Assembly: GCF_019112545.1 (NCBI RefSeq) | Contig: NW_025064880.1 | Location: 2,664,054-2,728,053 of the forward strand | Origin: Guyanagaster necrorhizus | Lineage: Eukaryota; Basidiomycota; Agaricomycetes; Agaricales; Physalacriaceae | Direction of reading: 5' to 3' | DNA length: 64,000 bases | Shown here: in pieces, positions 20,411-31,699 of the stretch | Layout of the letters: the number at the start of each line of letters is the position of its first letter | How positions within the stretch are numbered: position 1 is the stretch's first letter | Program-made: the position numbers and the translations under genes | Notes under the pieces: model-generated | Seen by the model: the letters and a program-made list of their open reading frames with translations, nothing else | What the model was told of the DNA's origin: nothing | Database searches by the model: none

Positions 20411-23400
20411 CAACCCGTCGGTCCGAAGCACGGCTTCACGGCTCATTCGCACAAGAAATCGGCCAGCATGGCAAGCCGCTCAAACCCAAAACCCTTGGAC
20501 CGGCAAAGGAAGTCGGCTCCTCGGCGGACAACCTCCTCTGGATCAAGCAGAATCGAGTGGAAAGGATCCCATTCGAGACGACCCCGAGGCGGTCCGCCTC
20601 GGATTCACAGTACGAGACGGGATAATCGTCCGGGTAACCGACCCGAAAGGAAGTCCCATCGCAGACGATAACTCCCTGCATTCATTCTCCGGACCACCCA
20701 CGGAATGGAAACAACCACCGTTTGACGGGTGGCCCAACCCGATGGGGGCACTCCCGCACAATGCCAACGTCCTACAATGTCACCCCGACCTCCTCCGAAA
20801 ACCATGCCCATTCAAAGGGGTCTCGGATGATATCGACCGGTTCCTGGTAGATTGCGAACAGTACTTCGAAGTCTACGTCGGGTATATCGGAACCGACATG
20901 AACAAGGTCGCCTTCGCCACCTCCTATCTCGAGGACAAGGCCAAGACATGGTGGATTCTTATTTCCCCGAACTTTCGGTCCACCACCAGGGATCACTACC
21001 GATATCCCTCGTGGCCGGTCTTTAAACGTATGCTGAACGACAAATTCATCGATCCTGCCGTTCAAGAAGTACATAAACAAAAGATCAAGGAGTACAAGAT
21101 GGGGGATAAAGCGGCCACCGATTACTTCGATGAATTGGAACGACTCGCTAAACTCGCAGGCATCAGGGAAGACATCGCAAACGACGGCAGAATGGTAGAA
21201 GCCCTCAAACGGGGAGTTCCATCCTCGTACCTGACGATGATCTCGGCCATGGGCGTCAAAATGTTGATGCCCATAGGATACGACAAATGGAAGGAGAGAA
21301 TCGTCGAGATGTACAAGGAAAGGCAAAGGCAGAAAGCGGAGGCATCGACCTTGCAGGAATACGGCAAGAAGTCAACACCGCCAACCCCGAACAAGTCGGG
21401 GCAAACTGCCGGGAAACCATCAGGAACTCCCACGGCAGCAAATTACGGCACTCAGAAGACTGGGACAGAGAGTCCCACCACGTGGCTAAAACCATTTGAT
21501 ACCGAATGGACATGGAGGGCCATCAAGGAAGCCAAAGATGAAGCAGCGGCAAAAGCCGTACTCCGAAATTGGATACACCGGACAAGAACAGCAGAAGTAG
21601 TGGATGAATTGATCAAGGAAATCAGGGAGGCCGAGCGCTACCACGCCCTAGAATGGTTGGATGAACTCCGAGGGCCCAAGAAGTACATTCTACGAGCCAA
21701 AACCCCCGGGCGAGACTTGACCACAAAAGGACAAATCGAAGTATTGACCTCCCGAGCCATCTATCAGGTAACCACCCTGATCGACAGCGGCTGCACAGGG
21801 AGCTCGATCAATCAGGCTTTCGTCGACAAGCACCAGCTCCCCACCAGAGCGACAGCAGCCCCAATACCAGTATATAATGCCGACGGAACAAAGAATCAGG
21901 CCGGATCCATCACCGAGTTCGTTGAACTCAGGCTAACTATCGGAGACCACTCCGAACGAATCGACTTGGCAGTAACGGATCTTGGGACGAAAGAACTCTT
22001 CCTCGGCCATGACTGGCTAATTTGGCACAACCTGCTGATCAATTGGAAAACCGGACGAATCACCTTCACCCGGTGCAGGTGTAGGAAACTACCATTCGAG
22101 CTGCCGGATGAAGACCCGGAAGATCGGTGGGATGAAGAAATGGAAGACGGAGAAACCATATTAGCGGTGGACCTCGAAAAGGAAATCCACATACGAGCCG
22201 TACATCACACGAACGACTTGGCCGCCAAGGCAAATCAGGGGAAGGAAGAGAAGACGTTTGAAGAGATGGTACCCGAGTGGGCCCGAGACTACAGGGACCT
22301 GTTTGAAAAAGAGAGCTTCGATGAACTACCAGCCCCGAAGCCCTGGGATCATGCAATCGAATTGATCCCTAATGCCAACGCCAATCTAGATTGCAAGACC
22401 TATCCACTCGGGCATTACAAACAGCAGGAACTTGACAAGTTCCTGGACGAGAACCTATCGAGCGGTCGAATCCGTCCCTCTAAATCCCCCATGGCATCCC
22501 CTTTCTTCTTTGTCAAGAAGAAGGATGGAAAACTCCAACCGGTCCAAGATTACCGAAAGCTCAATGAGATGACGATCAAAAATTGATATCCATTACCCCT
22601 GATCTCGGAGTTAATGGACAAACTTCGGGGTGCCAGATACTACACAAAACTTGACGTACGGTGGGGATATAATAACGTCCGAATCAAAGAGGGCGACGAG
22701 TGGAAGGCCGCGTTCCACACCAACCGGGGGCTATTCGAGCCGACGGTCATGTTTTTTGGACTCACAAACTCCCCTGCCACCTTCCAATGGATGATGAACG
22801 ATATCTTTAAAGATCTCATCTCCACCGGGAAGGTAACAATTTACCTCGACGACATCTTAATCATGTCCAAGACAAAGGAGGAACATCGCGACTTAGTACG
22901 AAAAGTACTAGCATTAATGAGGAAGCACAAGCTATTTCTCAAAGCTGAGAAATGCGAGTTCGAAGTGCTGGAGACAGAGTACCTTGGGGTAATCATCAGC
23001 GAAGGAAGCATCCAGATGGACCCAGTAAAGGTTGCAGGAGTCGTTGAATGGCCAGAACCCAACAAAAAGAAGGAATTACAATCATTCCTTGGGTTCACAA
23101 ACTTCTACCGACGATTCATTCGCGATTACAGCAAGATCGTCTGCCTAATGACACAGTTAACGGGCAACGCACCCTGGAACTGGGGGTTCTCTCAGCAAAC
23201 CGCCTTCAAGGACCTTAAAAGACGACTAACAGAGGATGTCATACTGGCAGTCCCGACCCAAGACGGAAGGTTCAGAGTGGAAGCCGACTTGAGCGAGGGG
23301 GCAATAGGAGCTGTTCTCTCACAAGAACAAAATGGGAAATGGCGCCCCGTAGCCTTCCTCTCCAAGGCTTTAACAGTTACGGAACAAAACTACGAGATCT

Positions 23401-25172
23401 ATGACAAGGAACTGCTCACCATCATGCTTGCCTTAGAGGAATGGCGACACTACCTCATCGGGGCAGAAGAAACATTTGAGGTCTGGACGGACCATCAAAA
23501 CCTACGTTACTTCCGACAGCCACAGAAACTCAATCGGCACCAAGCCCACTGGGTAACGGAGCTCAGCCAATACCAGTACACCCTGCATCACAAGGCCGGA
23601 ACGGCAAACAAGAAGGCCGACCTGCTAAGTCGACGGGCAGACCATAACCAAGGAGGAACTGATAACGAGGGGGTGACATTACTAAGGCCGGAACACTTCC
23701 GAGCCATGATAATGCTGACAGAAGAGGAGATACACGAACGGATCAAAAGTGCCACGCGAGACCCCCACAAATGGGACCAACGTGTGGCCCCGTCCCTCAA
23801 CCATGAACGAGGAATGATAAAGGAAGGGGGATTAATCCGCTATGACGGACGCATCTATATTCCCAGGGACCAACAACTACGCGGCGAAATCATTGCCACC
23901 TGTCATGATCACATAACGGCAGGACATCCGGGCATCGCCAAAACCAAAGAACTAGTCCTACGAGAGTATTGGTGGCCAAAGATGGGGCACGACATAACAG
24001 CATACATAAAGGCTTGTGAAGCCTGTCAACGAGGAAAATCATCTACGCAAGCCCGAGCAGCGCCCCTACATCCCAATGAAATACCTTCCACTCCATGGAC
24101 ACACATTTCCGTCGATATGATTACCGGCCTGCCTGAATGCAATGGCTATGACGCCATCCTCGTCATCGTAGACCGATTCTCAAAAACAGTCATCCCAGTC
24201 GCATGCTCCACGGAATTAAATTCCGAAGGATGGGCAAAAATTCTACGAGACGAAGTGTACGCAAAGTATGGCATGCCCCAAGTCATCATCTCGGACAGGG
24301 GCCCTCAATTTGTCTCCAAATTCATTACCGACTTATACCGACTGCTAAACATCAAGCAAAACGCATCCACCACCTATCACCCCCAAACGGACGGACAAAC
24401 GGAACGCGTCAACCAGGAGATCGAAAAGTACCTCCGTCTGTTCATTAATTATCGGCAGGATGATTGGACCGAATGGCTGGCACTTGCAGGCTTTCAGCAT
24501 AACAACCGTGTGCACTCTGCAACGGGGAAAACCCCTTTCTTCGTGAACCATGGCCGACACCCATACACCACTCAGACAAGTCACCTGCGGACAACGACAC
24601 CGGCATCATCTGACTTTGTCACCGAGATGGAAAAGATTCATAAAGAAACAAAAACCGTGTTGGAAAAGGCCGCAATAACAATGAAGAAAACCTATGACAA
24701 ACACCGACGTCCAAATCGTACCTATCAACCAAATGATAAAGTATGGTTGGACACAACAAACCTTCACTTACCACGTCCAAAAAAGAAACTCGACGACAAA
24801 CGAACAGGCCCCTTCACAGTCATAAAAGCTGTCGGCCCAAGCACATACAAATTACGCTTACCACAGACCTGGAAAATCCATGACGTTTTCAACGAAAGCC
24901 TGTTAAACCCCTACATAGCACCAGCCTTCCCTAACCAGGAACGACCACCTCCTCTGCCCCCGGACCTGATCAACGACGAGGAACATTTCGAAATTGATCA
25001 TGTCCTCAACCATAAACTTCGACGAACCAAAGCCAAAGGGGGGGGAATGACGACGACTGTCGATTACCTCGTCAGCTGGAAGGGGTACGGCCCGGAATCA
25101 AACCAATGGGTCAACGAAAAATATATGAACGCCGACAAAGCCATACATGATTATGAACTCTCCCTTAATTAA
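20256..25172 (+). CDS. element B gag-pol polyprotein with one in-frame TGA
   Basis: Polyprotein of a chromodomain gypsy element. The ATG at 20256 lies in the +1 frame relative to ORF2. The gag core (about 20820-21340) includes RFLVDCEQYFEVYVG and MGDKAATDYFDELERLAKLA. The protease active site reads TTLIDSGCTGSS (21778). RT starts with SPMASPFFFVKKKDGKLQPV (22480) and has IYLDDILIMSK (22840). A TGA at 22584-22586 falls inside RT after EMTIKN, where related elements have an Arg codon. RNase H carries VEADLSEGAIGAVLS and WTDHQNLRYF. Integrase has the HHCC finger (CEACQRGKS), then SVDMITGLP, IISDRGPQF and the Glu in DGQTERVNQEIEKYL. The chromodomain TVDYLVSWKGYGPESNQWV ends the protein. No CCHC knuckle is present. 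Except for the TGA every catalytic residue is intact. Confidence 0.93.
22584..22586 (+). other. premature TGA in element B reverse transcriptase
   Basis: Sole in-frame stop in the 4.9-kb gag-pol frame, located before YPLPLIS. CGA to TGA at a CpG would explain it, the same change class as between the LTRs. Element A has CAA (Gln) there. Confidence 0.85.
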
Positions 25173-25192
25173 GCCATCAGGACAATGGTCTT

Positions 25193-25205
25193 AACGAGGG
25201 GGTAA
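25193..25205 (+). other. element B polypurine tract
   Basis: CGAGGGGGTAA directly precedes the TGTTACG start of the 3' LTR, the expected position for plus-strand priming. Element A has AAGAAGGGGGTAA in the same place. Confidence 0.8.
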
Positions 25206-25635
25206 TGTTACGATTTCTACTATTTTTCTTTCTTTCAAACCCCTATTCTGTGCTTAGTCACGACGATGGATTGTGGGAATCTTGGTCAGCACAAGCCAGA
25301 CCCACCATTGTCTTCAAGCAGCGCTCAACGACGCACAACGAACCTTTTATGTACGGTAACGATGCTCTAGTACAATGGGCACAAGGGATACAGCAACGTA
25401 CAATAAGTAGTCGTATATTTAGACACTACTCAGTAGTATTTAAGTAGGACAGCTCTCGCTGGTAGTCCCCAGCTTCGAGCTAAAGTTTATTCACACCATT
25501 CTACCTTGAGTCTACTATCGACCTTGAGTCACACCGTTCGGATATACATATAAAGTGAACTCAGGTGATTCCTCGAAGTGCGAAGGAACATCTGTTTATC
25601 ACGTGTATCAGTCCACGTGACGCTTGGGCCTAACA
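25206..25635 (+). repeat. element B 3' LTR (430 bp)
   Basis: Starts TGTTACGATTTCTACT and ends GGGCCTAACA, with GATGG following. See the 5' LTR for the differences. Confidence 0.97.
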
Positions 25636-25640
25636 GATGG
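25636..25640. repeat. target site duplication of element B, right (GATGG)
   Basis: Exact copy of 17960-17964; element A gag resumes immediately after it. Confidence 0.97.
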
Positions 25641-28600
25641 GTGGATCGTCCAAAAGAAGGGGCCGCCGACCTCAAGAAGCCCTGTTGCCGATAATGGGTC
25701 CCTGCATTCCTTTCCAGGGCCTTCGACAGATTGGGCTGGTCCTCCTGGGGGAAAGCCCCTGAATCCGATGTCGCCTCTTGATCTAAAGGCGCATATACTA
25801 AATGTCAGGCTGATGCTGAGATGAGAGCCCCTTCTTTTTAAAGGGGCTTCAGATGATATTGACCGATTCCTTATGGACTGCGACCAGTATTTTCAGGTCT
25901 TCATCTTGTATTTCCTGCATGACATGTACAAGGTCAACTACATCACTACCTACTTCGAAGACAAAGTGAAGGTATGGTGGGTACTTCTGACACCTAACTT
26001 CTGGTCGACCACCTGACAACATCACCGGTACCCCTCTTGGCTGGTGCTGAAACAGATAATCCGTGACAAGTTCATGGATCCTGCTATATGAGAAGTTCAC
26101 AGGTCGAAGATGAAGGAGTACAAGATGGGTGACAAAGTGGCACCGGACTACTTCAACAAGTTGGAACGGCTTGGAAAACTCACCAGAATCCAGGATGATG
26201 TAGCTGACTCAGGATGAATGGTCGAGTACATGAAGCGGGGACTGCCACCTCATTACTTGAAGATGATTTCAGATCTCGGCCATAGCGTCCCTGTTGGCTA
26301 CAACAACTGGAAGGCCTGAATCATCCTAATGTAGCAGGAACAACAACGATAGAAGGCTGAAGCAGCGAATCTGTGGGAACAGCACAGGTATCAGAGACAG
26401 GGCTCGAAGCCCTCCACCTCCTATGTGACCACATCTGCCAGGCCTGGTGGCTCAGCCCCAACTTCCCAGAACAATGAGAAGCAAACTGGTAAGGGCCCAA
26501 GTACCAGAACAGGTAAGCCAATTGATGTGGATTGCCTCAAGAAGGAGGGGAAGTGCTTCAATTGTGGCCAGCCAGGCCACATGGCATGGAACTGCCCTGA
26601 GAAGAAGAACAAATGCATGTGGGAGGACATTAGGATGCAGATTGCCAAGTTAATAAAGGAAGACGACGACCTTGGGCAAGATGACAAGCCTGAGGAAGTA
26701 AAAGGTGAGGCCGAGCAGTGAGCGATTCCACTGACTCAGCCAAAGGACTGATTAATAGATCACAGACTGCTGGATAGACTGATATTTCCTCTTCTTTAGT
26801 ATTACCCCCTATATCTAAATTATGTGTGCATTTGAATATATCCGACCCTATTACTCAGAACTCAGAATCGCTTAAGGAACCGACTTCAATAACTCAAGTG
26901 CCAACAAAGGGCTGAAGAGGGGCAGAGAGCCCCAAAGGTACGTTTTCATCAAAAGTTCACCACACTAAAAATATAAAACAGACTCAATCACCTTCAAGCC
27001 GAACAGAGGTAGAGAACCCCACAGACTGGCTAAGACCATTCGACACCGAATGGACTTGGTGAGCCATCAAGGATGCCAAGAACGAAGCAGCAGCAAAAGC
27101 CGTACTCAAGAATTGGGTTCATAAGATCTGAGTCGAGGAAGTAATCGACAGTATGATTGCAGGAATGCGAGCTGTGGAGCGATGTCAAGCTTTGGAATGG
27201 CTTGATGAATTACATGGACCATGAAAATTCATTCAACAAGCCAACTCCGCAGGAAAAGACTTATTGGCAAAGGCACAGATCGAGACGTTGATGTCCCGAT
27301 CTACCCATGCAGTGACTGCCCTAATTGACAGTGGCTGCACAGGGAGCAGCATTAACTGAGCTTTCATTAACAAGCATCAATTACTCACTAGGGCAATAGC
27401 GGCACCTATTTCTGTCTACAATGCAGATGGAACAAAGAACCAAGCCAGATCGATTACCGAATATGTTGAGCTTAGACTCACTATCGGTGATCATTCAGAA
27501 TGGATCGATTTAGCAGTAACCGACCTCGGAACAAAGGAAATATTCCTTGGTTATGATTGGCTAATCAAACACAATCTGTTAATCAATTGGAAGACCAGAT
27601 GCATCATTTTTGCTTGATGCCACTGCCAGAAAATTCCATTTGAATTACCGGATGAAGATCCTGAGGACCGATGGGATGAAGAAATGGAAGACAGAGAGAC
27701 TATTCTCGCCATTGACCTACAAAGGGCCATTAGCATCAGGGCAGTACACCATGCTAATGACCTAGCAGCAAAAGCTAATGCCAAAAAAGGAGAGAGAACA
27801 TTCGAAGAAATAGTACCTGAATGGGTATGCAACTATTGAGATCTATTTAAAAAAGAAAGTTTCGATAAACTACCTGATGCAAAACCATGGGATCATGCCA
27901 TCAAATTAATCCCTAATGCTAATGCCAATCTGGACTGCAAGTGCTATCCACTAGGCAACAACAAACAACAAGAGCTGAATAAGTTTCTCGAAGAAAACTT
28001 ATCTAGCAGAAGAATCCAGCCATCAAAGTCACTGATGGCTTCGCCCTTCTTTGTCAAGAAGAAGGATGGAAAACTCCATCCAGTACAGGATTATCGGAAA
28101 CTCAATGAAATAACGATCAAGAACCAATATCCACTTCCCCTAATCTCGAAGTTAATAGACAAACTCTGGAGTGTGAAGTATTACACCAAACTGGATGTTC
28201 AGTGGGGATACAACAACATGCATATCAAGGAGAGCGACGAGTGGAAGGCCACTTTTCGAACCAATTGAGGTTTGTTCGAACCGATGGTAATGTTCTTTGG
28301 ACTCACCAACTCACTGGCCACCTTCCAATAGATGATGAATGACATCTTTAAAGACCTCATTGCCACAGAGAAGATCACGATCTACTTGGACGACATACTC
28401 ATTATATCCAAAACCAAGGAGGAACACCGACAGATAGTATGTCAAGTATTATCTCTAATAAGGAAGCACCAACTCTTCCTCAAAGCTGAAAAATGTGAAT
28501 TCGAGGTATTGGAAACTGAATACCTTGGAGTCATTATCAGCGAAAGAAGCATCAGAATGGACCCCATCAAAGTGGCAGAGGTAACTGAGTGGCCAGAACC

Positions 28601-31052
28601 GACCAAGAAGAAGGAGTTACAATCATTCCTCGGATTCACCAACTTTTACTAATGGTTTATCTGAGATTACAGCAAAGTTGTTCAACCAATGACACAATTG
28701 ACCAAAAATTCCCTATAGAGCTGGGGAATTTCCCAATGGGCAGCATTCGATGATCTCAAATGTTGGTTAGCCAAAGATGTCATCCTGGCTATACCAAGCC
28801 AAGATGGAAGGTTCTGGATGGAAGCCGACTCTAGTGAAGGCGCAATTGGAGCTGTACTTTCACAAGAACAGGACAACAAATGGTGACCAGTCGTCTTCAT
28901 ATCAAAGGCGCTCACAGTAATAGAGCACAACTACAAAATCTACGATAAAGAACTCCTTGCTATAATGCTCACCTTTGCCAAATGGCGGCATTATCTCATT
29001 GGAGCCAATCATACATTTGAGATCTGGACTGATCATCAAAACCTCCGATACTTCTGTCAACCTCAAAAGCTAAATCGCAGGCAAGCCAGATGGGTCACAG
29101 AACTATCACAATATGAATATACACTCCATCATAAGGCTGGGGTGGCGAACAAGAAAGCCGATCTCCTCAGCTGCAGGGTGGATCACAACCAGAGAGGAGA
29201 CGATAACAAAGAGGTCATATTATTATGGCCAGAGCACTTCCAGGCAATGATCATGCCAACAGAAGAAGAGATGCATGAATGTATCAGAAGTGCCACTCAG
29301 GATCCCCACAAGTGGGATCAAAGGATCGCCCCATCACTCAACCACGAGCGCAGGCTAAAGAAAGAAGGGGGATTGATCTGTTACGATGAACAAATCTACA
29401 TCTCAAGAGATCAAAGACTTTAAGGTGATATCATCGCCATCTGCTATGATCATGTGACTGCCAGGCATCCCAGGATCGCAAAAACCAAAGAATTGGTCTT
29501 GAGGGAATACTGGTGGCCGAAAATGGACTATGATATCATCCGATATGTTAAGGCCTGTGAAACCTGCCAACAGGGCAAGACTTCAACAAAACCCAGAGCA
29601 GCTCCACTAAACCTGAATGAGGTGCCGTCTTCACTATGGACCCACATTTCAGTGAACATGATAACTGGACTTTCCAAAAGTAACAGCTATGATGCCATCA
29701 TCATTATAGTCAATCGCTTCTTGAAGGTGATCATACTGATCACCTGCTCAACAGAATTGACATCTGAGGGATGGGCAAAGATACTATGAGATGAGGTTTA
29801 TGCAAAGTATGGCATACCTCAGGTAGTAATTTCTGACAGAGGACCACAGTTCATATCTAAATTCTTGGATGACTTATATCGACTCCTCAATATTTCTCAA
29901 TATCAAACAAAATGCCTCAATGGCATATTATCCACAAACAGATGGCCAAACAGAATGGGCCAACCAAGAAATTGAAAAGTACTTATGACTTTTCATTAAC
30001 TATCGACAAGACAATTGGACAGAATGGCTAGCCCTGGCAGCCTTCCAGCACGACAACAGGATTCACTTGACAACGGGTAAAACACCATTCTTTGTGAATT
30101 ATGGATGGAATCCACCAGTTGCACAAGTGGGATGGCTACACACTACGATGCCTGCCTCAATGAACTTTGCAACAAATATGACAAAAATCCATGAGGACAC
30201 CAAAAAAGCCCTCGAACAAGCTGCTTCAACAATGAAGAAGCAGTATGACAAGCACCAATGCCTATCACATGAATATTCAGTCAATGACAAAGTTTGGCTG
30301 GATACGATCAACCTCCATCTCCCTAGACCAAAGCAGAAACTGTCAGACAAATGAACAGGCCCCTTCAAAGTGCTATGCAAAGTTGGAAACTCCGCATACA
30401 GGTTGCAAATCTCTGCAACCTGAAAAATTCATAATGTTTTTAATGAAACATTATTGACCCCATACATGGTGCCAGCCTTTCCAAACCAAGAAAAACCACC
30501 ACCGCCTCCACCAGAACTCATCGACGATGAAGAACACTATGAAATTGATGAGGTTCTAAACTATAGAACCCGAAAAGTTCAAGCACAAGGCAGAGGCATA
30601 AAAACAACTATTGACTATCTAGTCAGCTGGAAAGGCTATGGACCGGAATCAAACCAATAGGTCAATGAAAAATACATGAATGCAGAGAATGCCATATGGG
30701 ACTATGAACACAGAATCAATACATTGGATGTGAAAGGGGTCATGTTCAACATTATGTCAAAAACATCAGGTGACGAGGGGTCAAAGTCAGCAATCACAGA
30801 CAATGCGATGGCAACAAAAGGAAGGGAGATGATATCTAGCCAGATATACATCAACCGATCTGCCATCAGCAGAAGACATATTAAAGAGGACGATGAAAAT
30901 GACCCTGCAACAAGCGAACCACAAATGGTGGAGACAGCGACACTTTCAACTCGTTTGAAGCCTGCACAACAAATGCCAATGAGTTCAGCAGATCAGCCAC
31001 CTCCTTTTGGCAAGGAGGACTTACTCTAACTTAACCATTGGGATGATGGTCT

Positions 31053-31066
31053 TAAGAAGGGGGTAA
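31053..31066 (+). other. element A polypurine tract
   Basis: AAGAAGGGGGTAA directly before the 3' LTR start, homologous to the tract of element B. Confidence 0.75.
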
Positions 31067-31585
31067 TGTTATGATTTTTCCTATTTTCTTTTCTTTTTTC
31101 CTTGGAAATGACCCCTATCTTGCTTAGTCAGGGCACTTAGGCCAGCACTTAGGACCATGGGAATGCTTAGCTCAGCAACCCAAGTCAGTCATTCTCCTAT
31201 CGTATTGCTGTGTGCTGTGAAGGGAGAGACAATACCTCTTTGGTCTCCAACTGACAGTGCAATGACTACAGCACAACAGCAAGACAACAGCTTTTGTGGA
31301 GAACCTGGCAACGATGGGGGAAACAGCTCTATGACAGACAACAGCTTTTTGTGCACATTTATTTATAGTATGATAACAGAACAGTATTTAAGTAGCATAG
31401 CTCTCGCTGTAATACCTCAGCTTCAAGCTAAAGTTTATTCTCTACCATCCTATCTCGAGCAACTTGCAATGCCTTGACCACACACCTCTGTTAACATATC
31501 AGTGAACTCAGTTGGACATACCCAAAGTGCGAGGTACTGAACTGTTTATCATGTGTTAATAGTCATATGGAGTTTGGGCTTAACA
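31067..31585 (+). repeat. element A 3' LTR (519 bp)
   Basis: Starts TGTTATGATTTTTCC and ends GGGCTTAACA. At 31419-31431 it has AGCTTCAAGCTAA, the G-to-A version of the RNA-start segment, while the 5' LTR has the C-to-T version. Confidence 0.95.
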
Positions 31586-31590
31586 TCCTG
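31586..31590. repeat. target site duplication of element A, right (TCCTG)
   Basis: Matches TTCTG at 15446-15450 except for one T/C. DIRS-like sequence resumes after it. Confidence 0.7.
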
Positions 31591-31699
31591 CTGCTCAATC
31601 TACTGAGTCAGCTGATCCTCTACCTTCTCCTCCTTCATATCTACTCAATGATCCATCCTTGTAGGCTACACTACATGCCTTAAAGGATTTTATTGTAGT

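Larger units (their letters stand above)
17965..25635 (+). mobile_element. Ty3/gypsy chromodomain retrotransposon B (inner, young)
   Basis: Complete 7671-bp LTR retrotransposon with 430-bp LTRs, perfect 5-bp target duplication, self-complementary primer site, three overlapping coding regions and a polypurine tract. Pol order is protease, RT, RNase H, integrase, chromodomain, as in chromoviruses. The LTRs differ at only eight of 430 positions. Its coding DNA is CpG-rich, unlike A. Two defects are visible: a TGA in pol at 22584-22586 and a TGA in ORF2 at 19793-19795, both explicable as CGA to TGA. The CCHC knuckle present in A is missing. Confidence 0.97.
17740..31029 (+). pseudogene. element A gag-pol (decayed, split by element B)
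   Basis: Gag-pol of A, interrupted at 17964 by B and resuming at 25641 in frame (DG | WIVQKKG). After the gag core comes a CCHC zinc knuckle CFNCGQPGHMAWNC near 26560, then the protease segment ALIDSGCTGSSIN (27320). The reverse transcriptase has IYLDDILIISK (28385), and RNase H pieces near 28800-29060 include WTDHQNLRYF. The integrase HHCC and DDE segments (29450-30070) and a chromodomain with TIDYLVSWKGYGPESNQ (30600-30660) follow. The frame continues about 100 residues past the chromodomain to 31029, a tail absent from B. Many TGA/TAG stops and a few frame breaks make it non-functional. Confidence 0.9.
15451..31585 (+). mobile_element. Ty3/gypsy chromodomain retrotransposon A (middle layer, decayed)
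   Basis: LTR retrotransposon of the chromovirus type, about 8.46 kb once element B and its extra GATGG are left out. It has 517/519-bp LTRs beginning TGTTATGATT and ending CTTAACA, a self-complementary primer site, three coding regions in the same order as B, and a purine-rich tract before the 3' LTR. It sits in the DIRS-like element and was later hit by element B at 17964. Coding regions carry many in-frame stops, mostly TGA or TAG where B has CGA, CAG or TGG, so it cannot make its own proteins. It retains a CCHC knuckle and a C-terminal extension that B lacks. Confidence 0.92.

Noticed and set aside
18622..22356. Several long minus-strand open frames across element B (for example 18913-19395 and 20772-21326)
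   Set aside because: They are shadows of CpG-rich coding sequence on the plus strand and have no recognisable domains.
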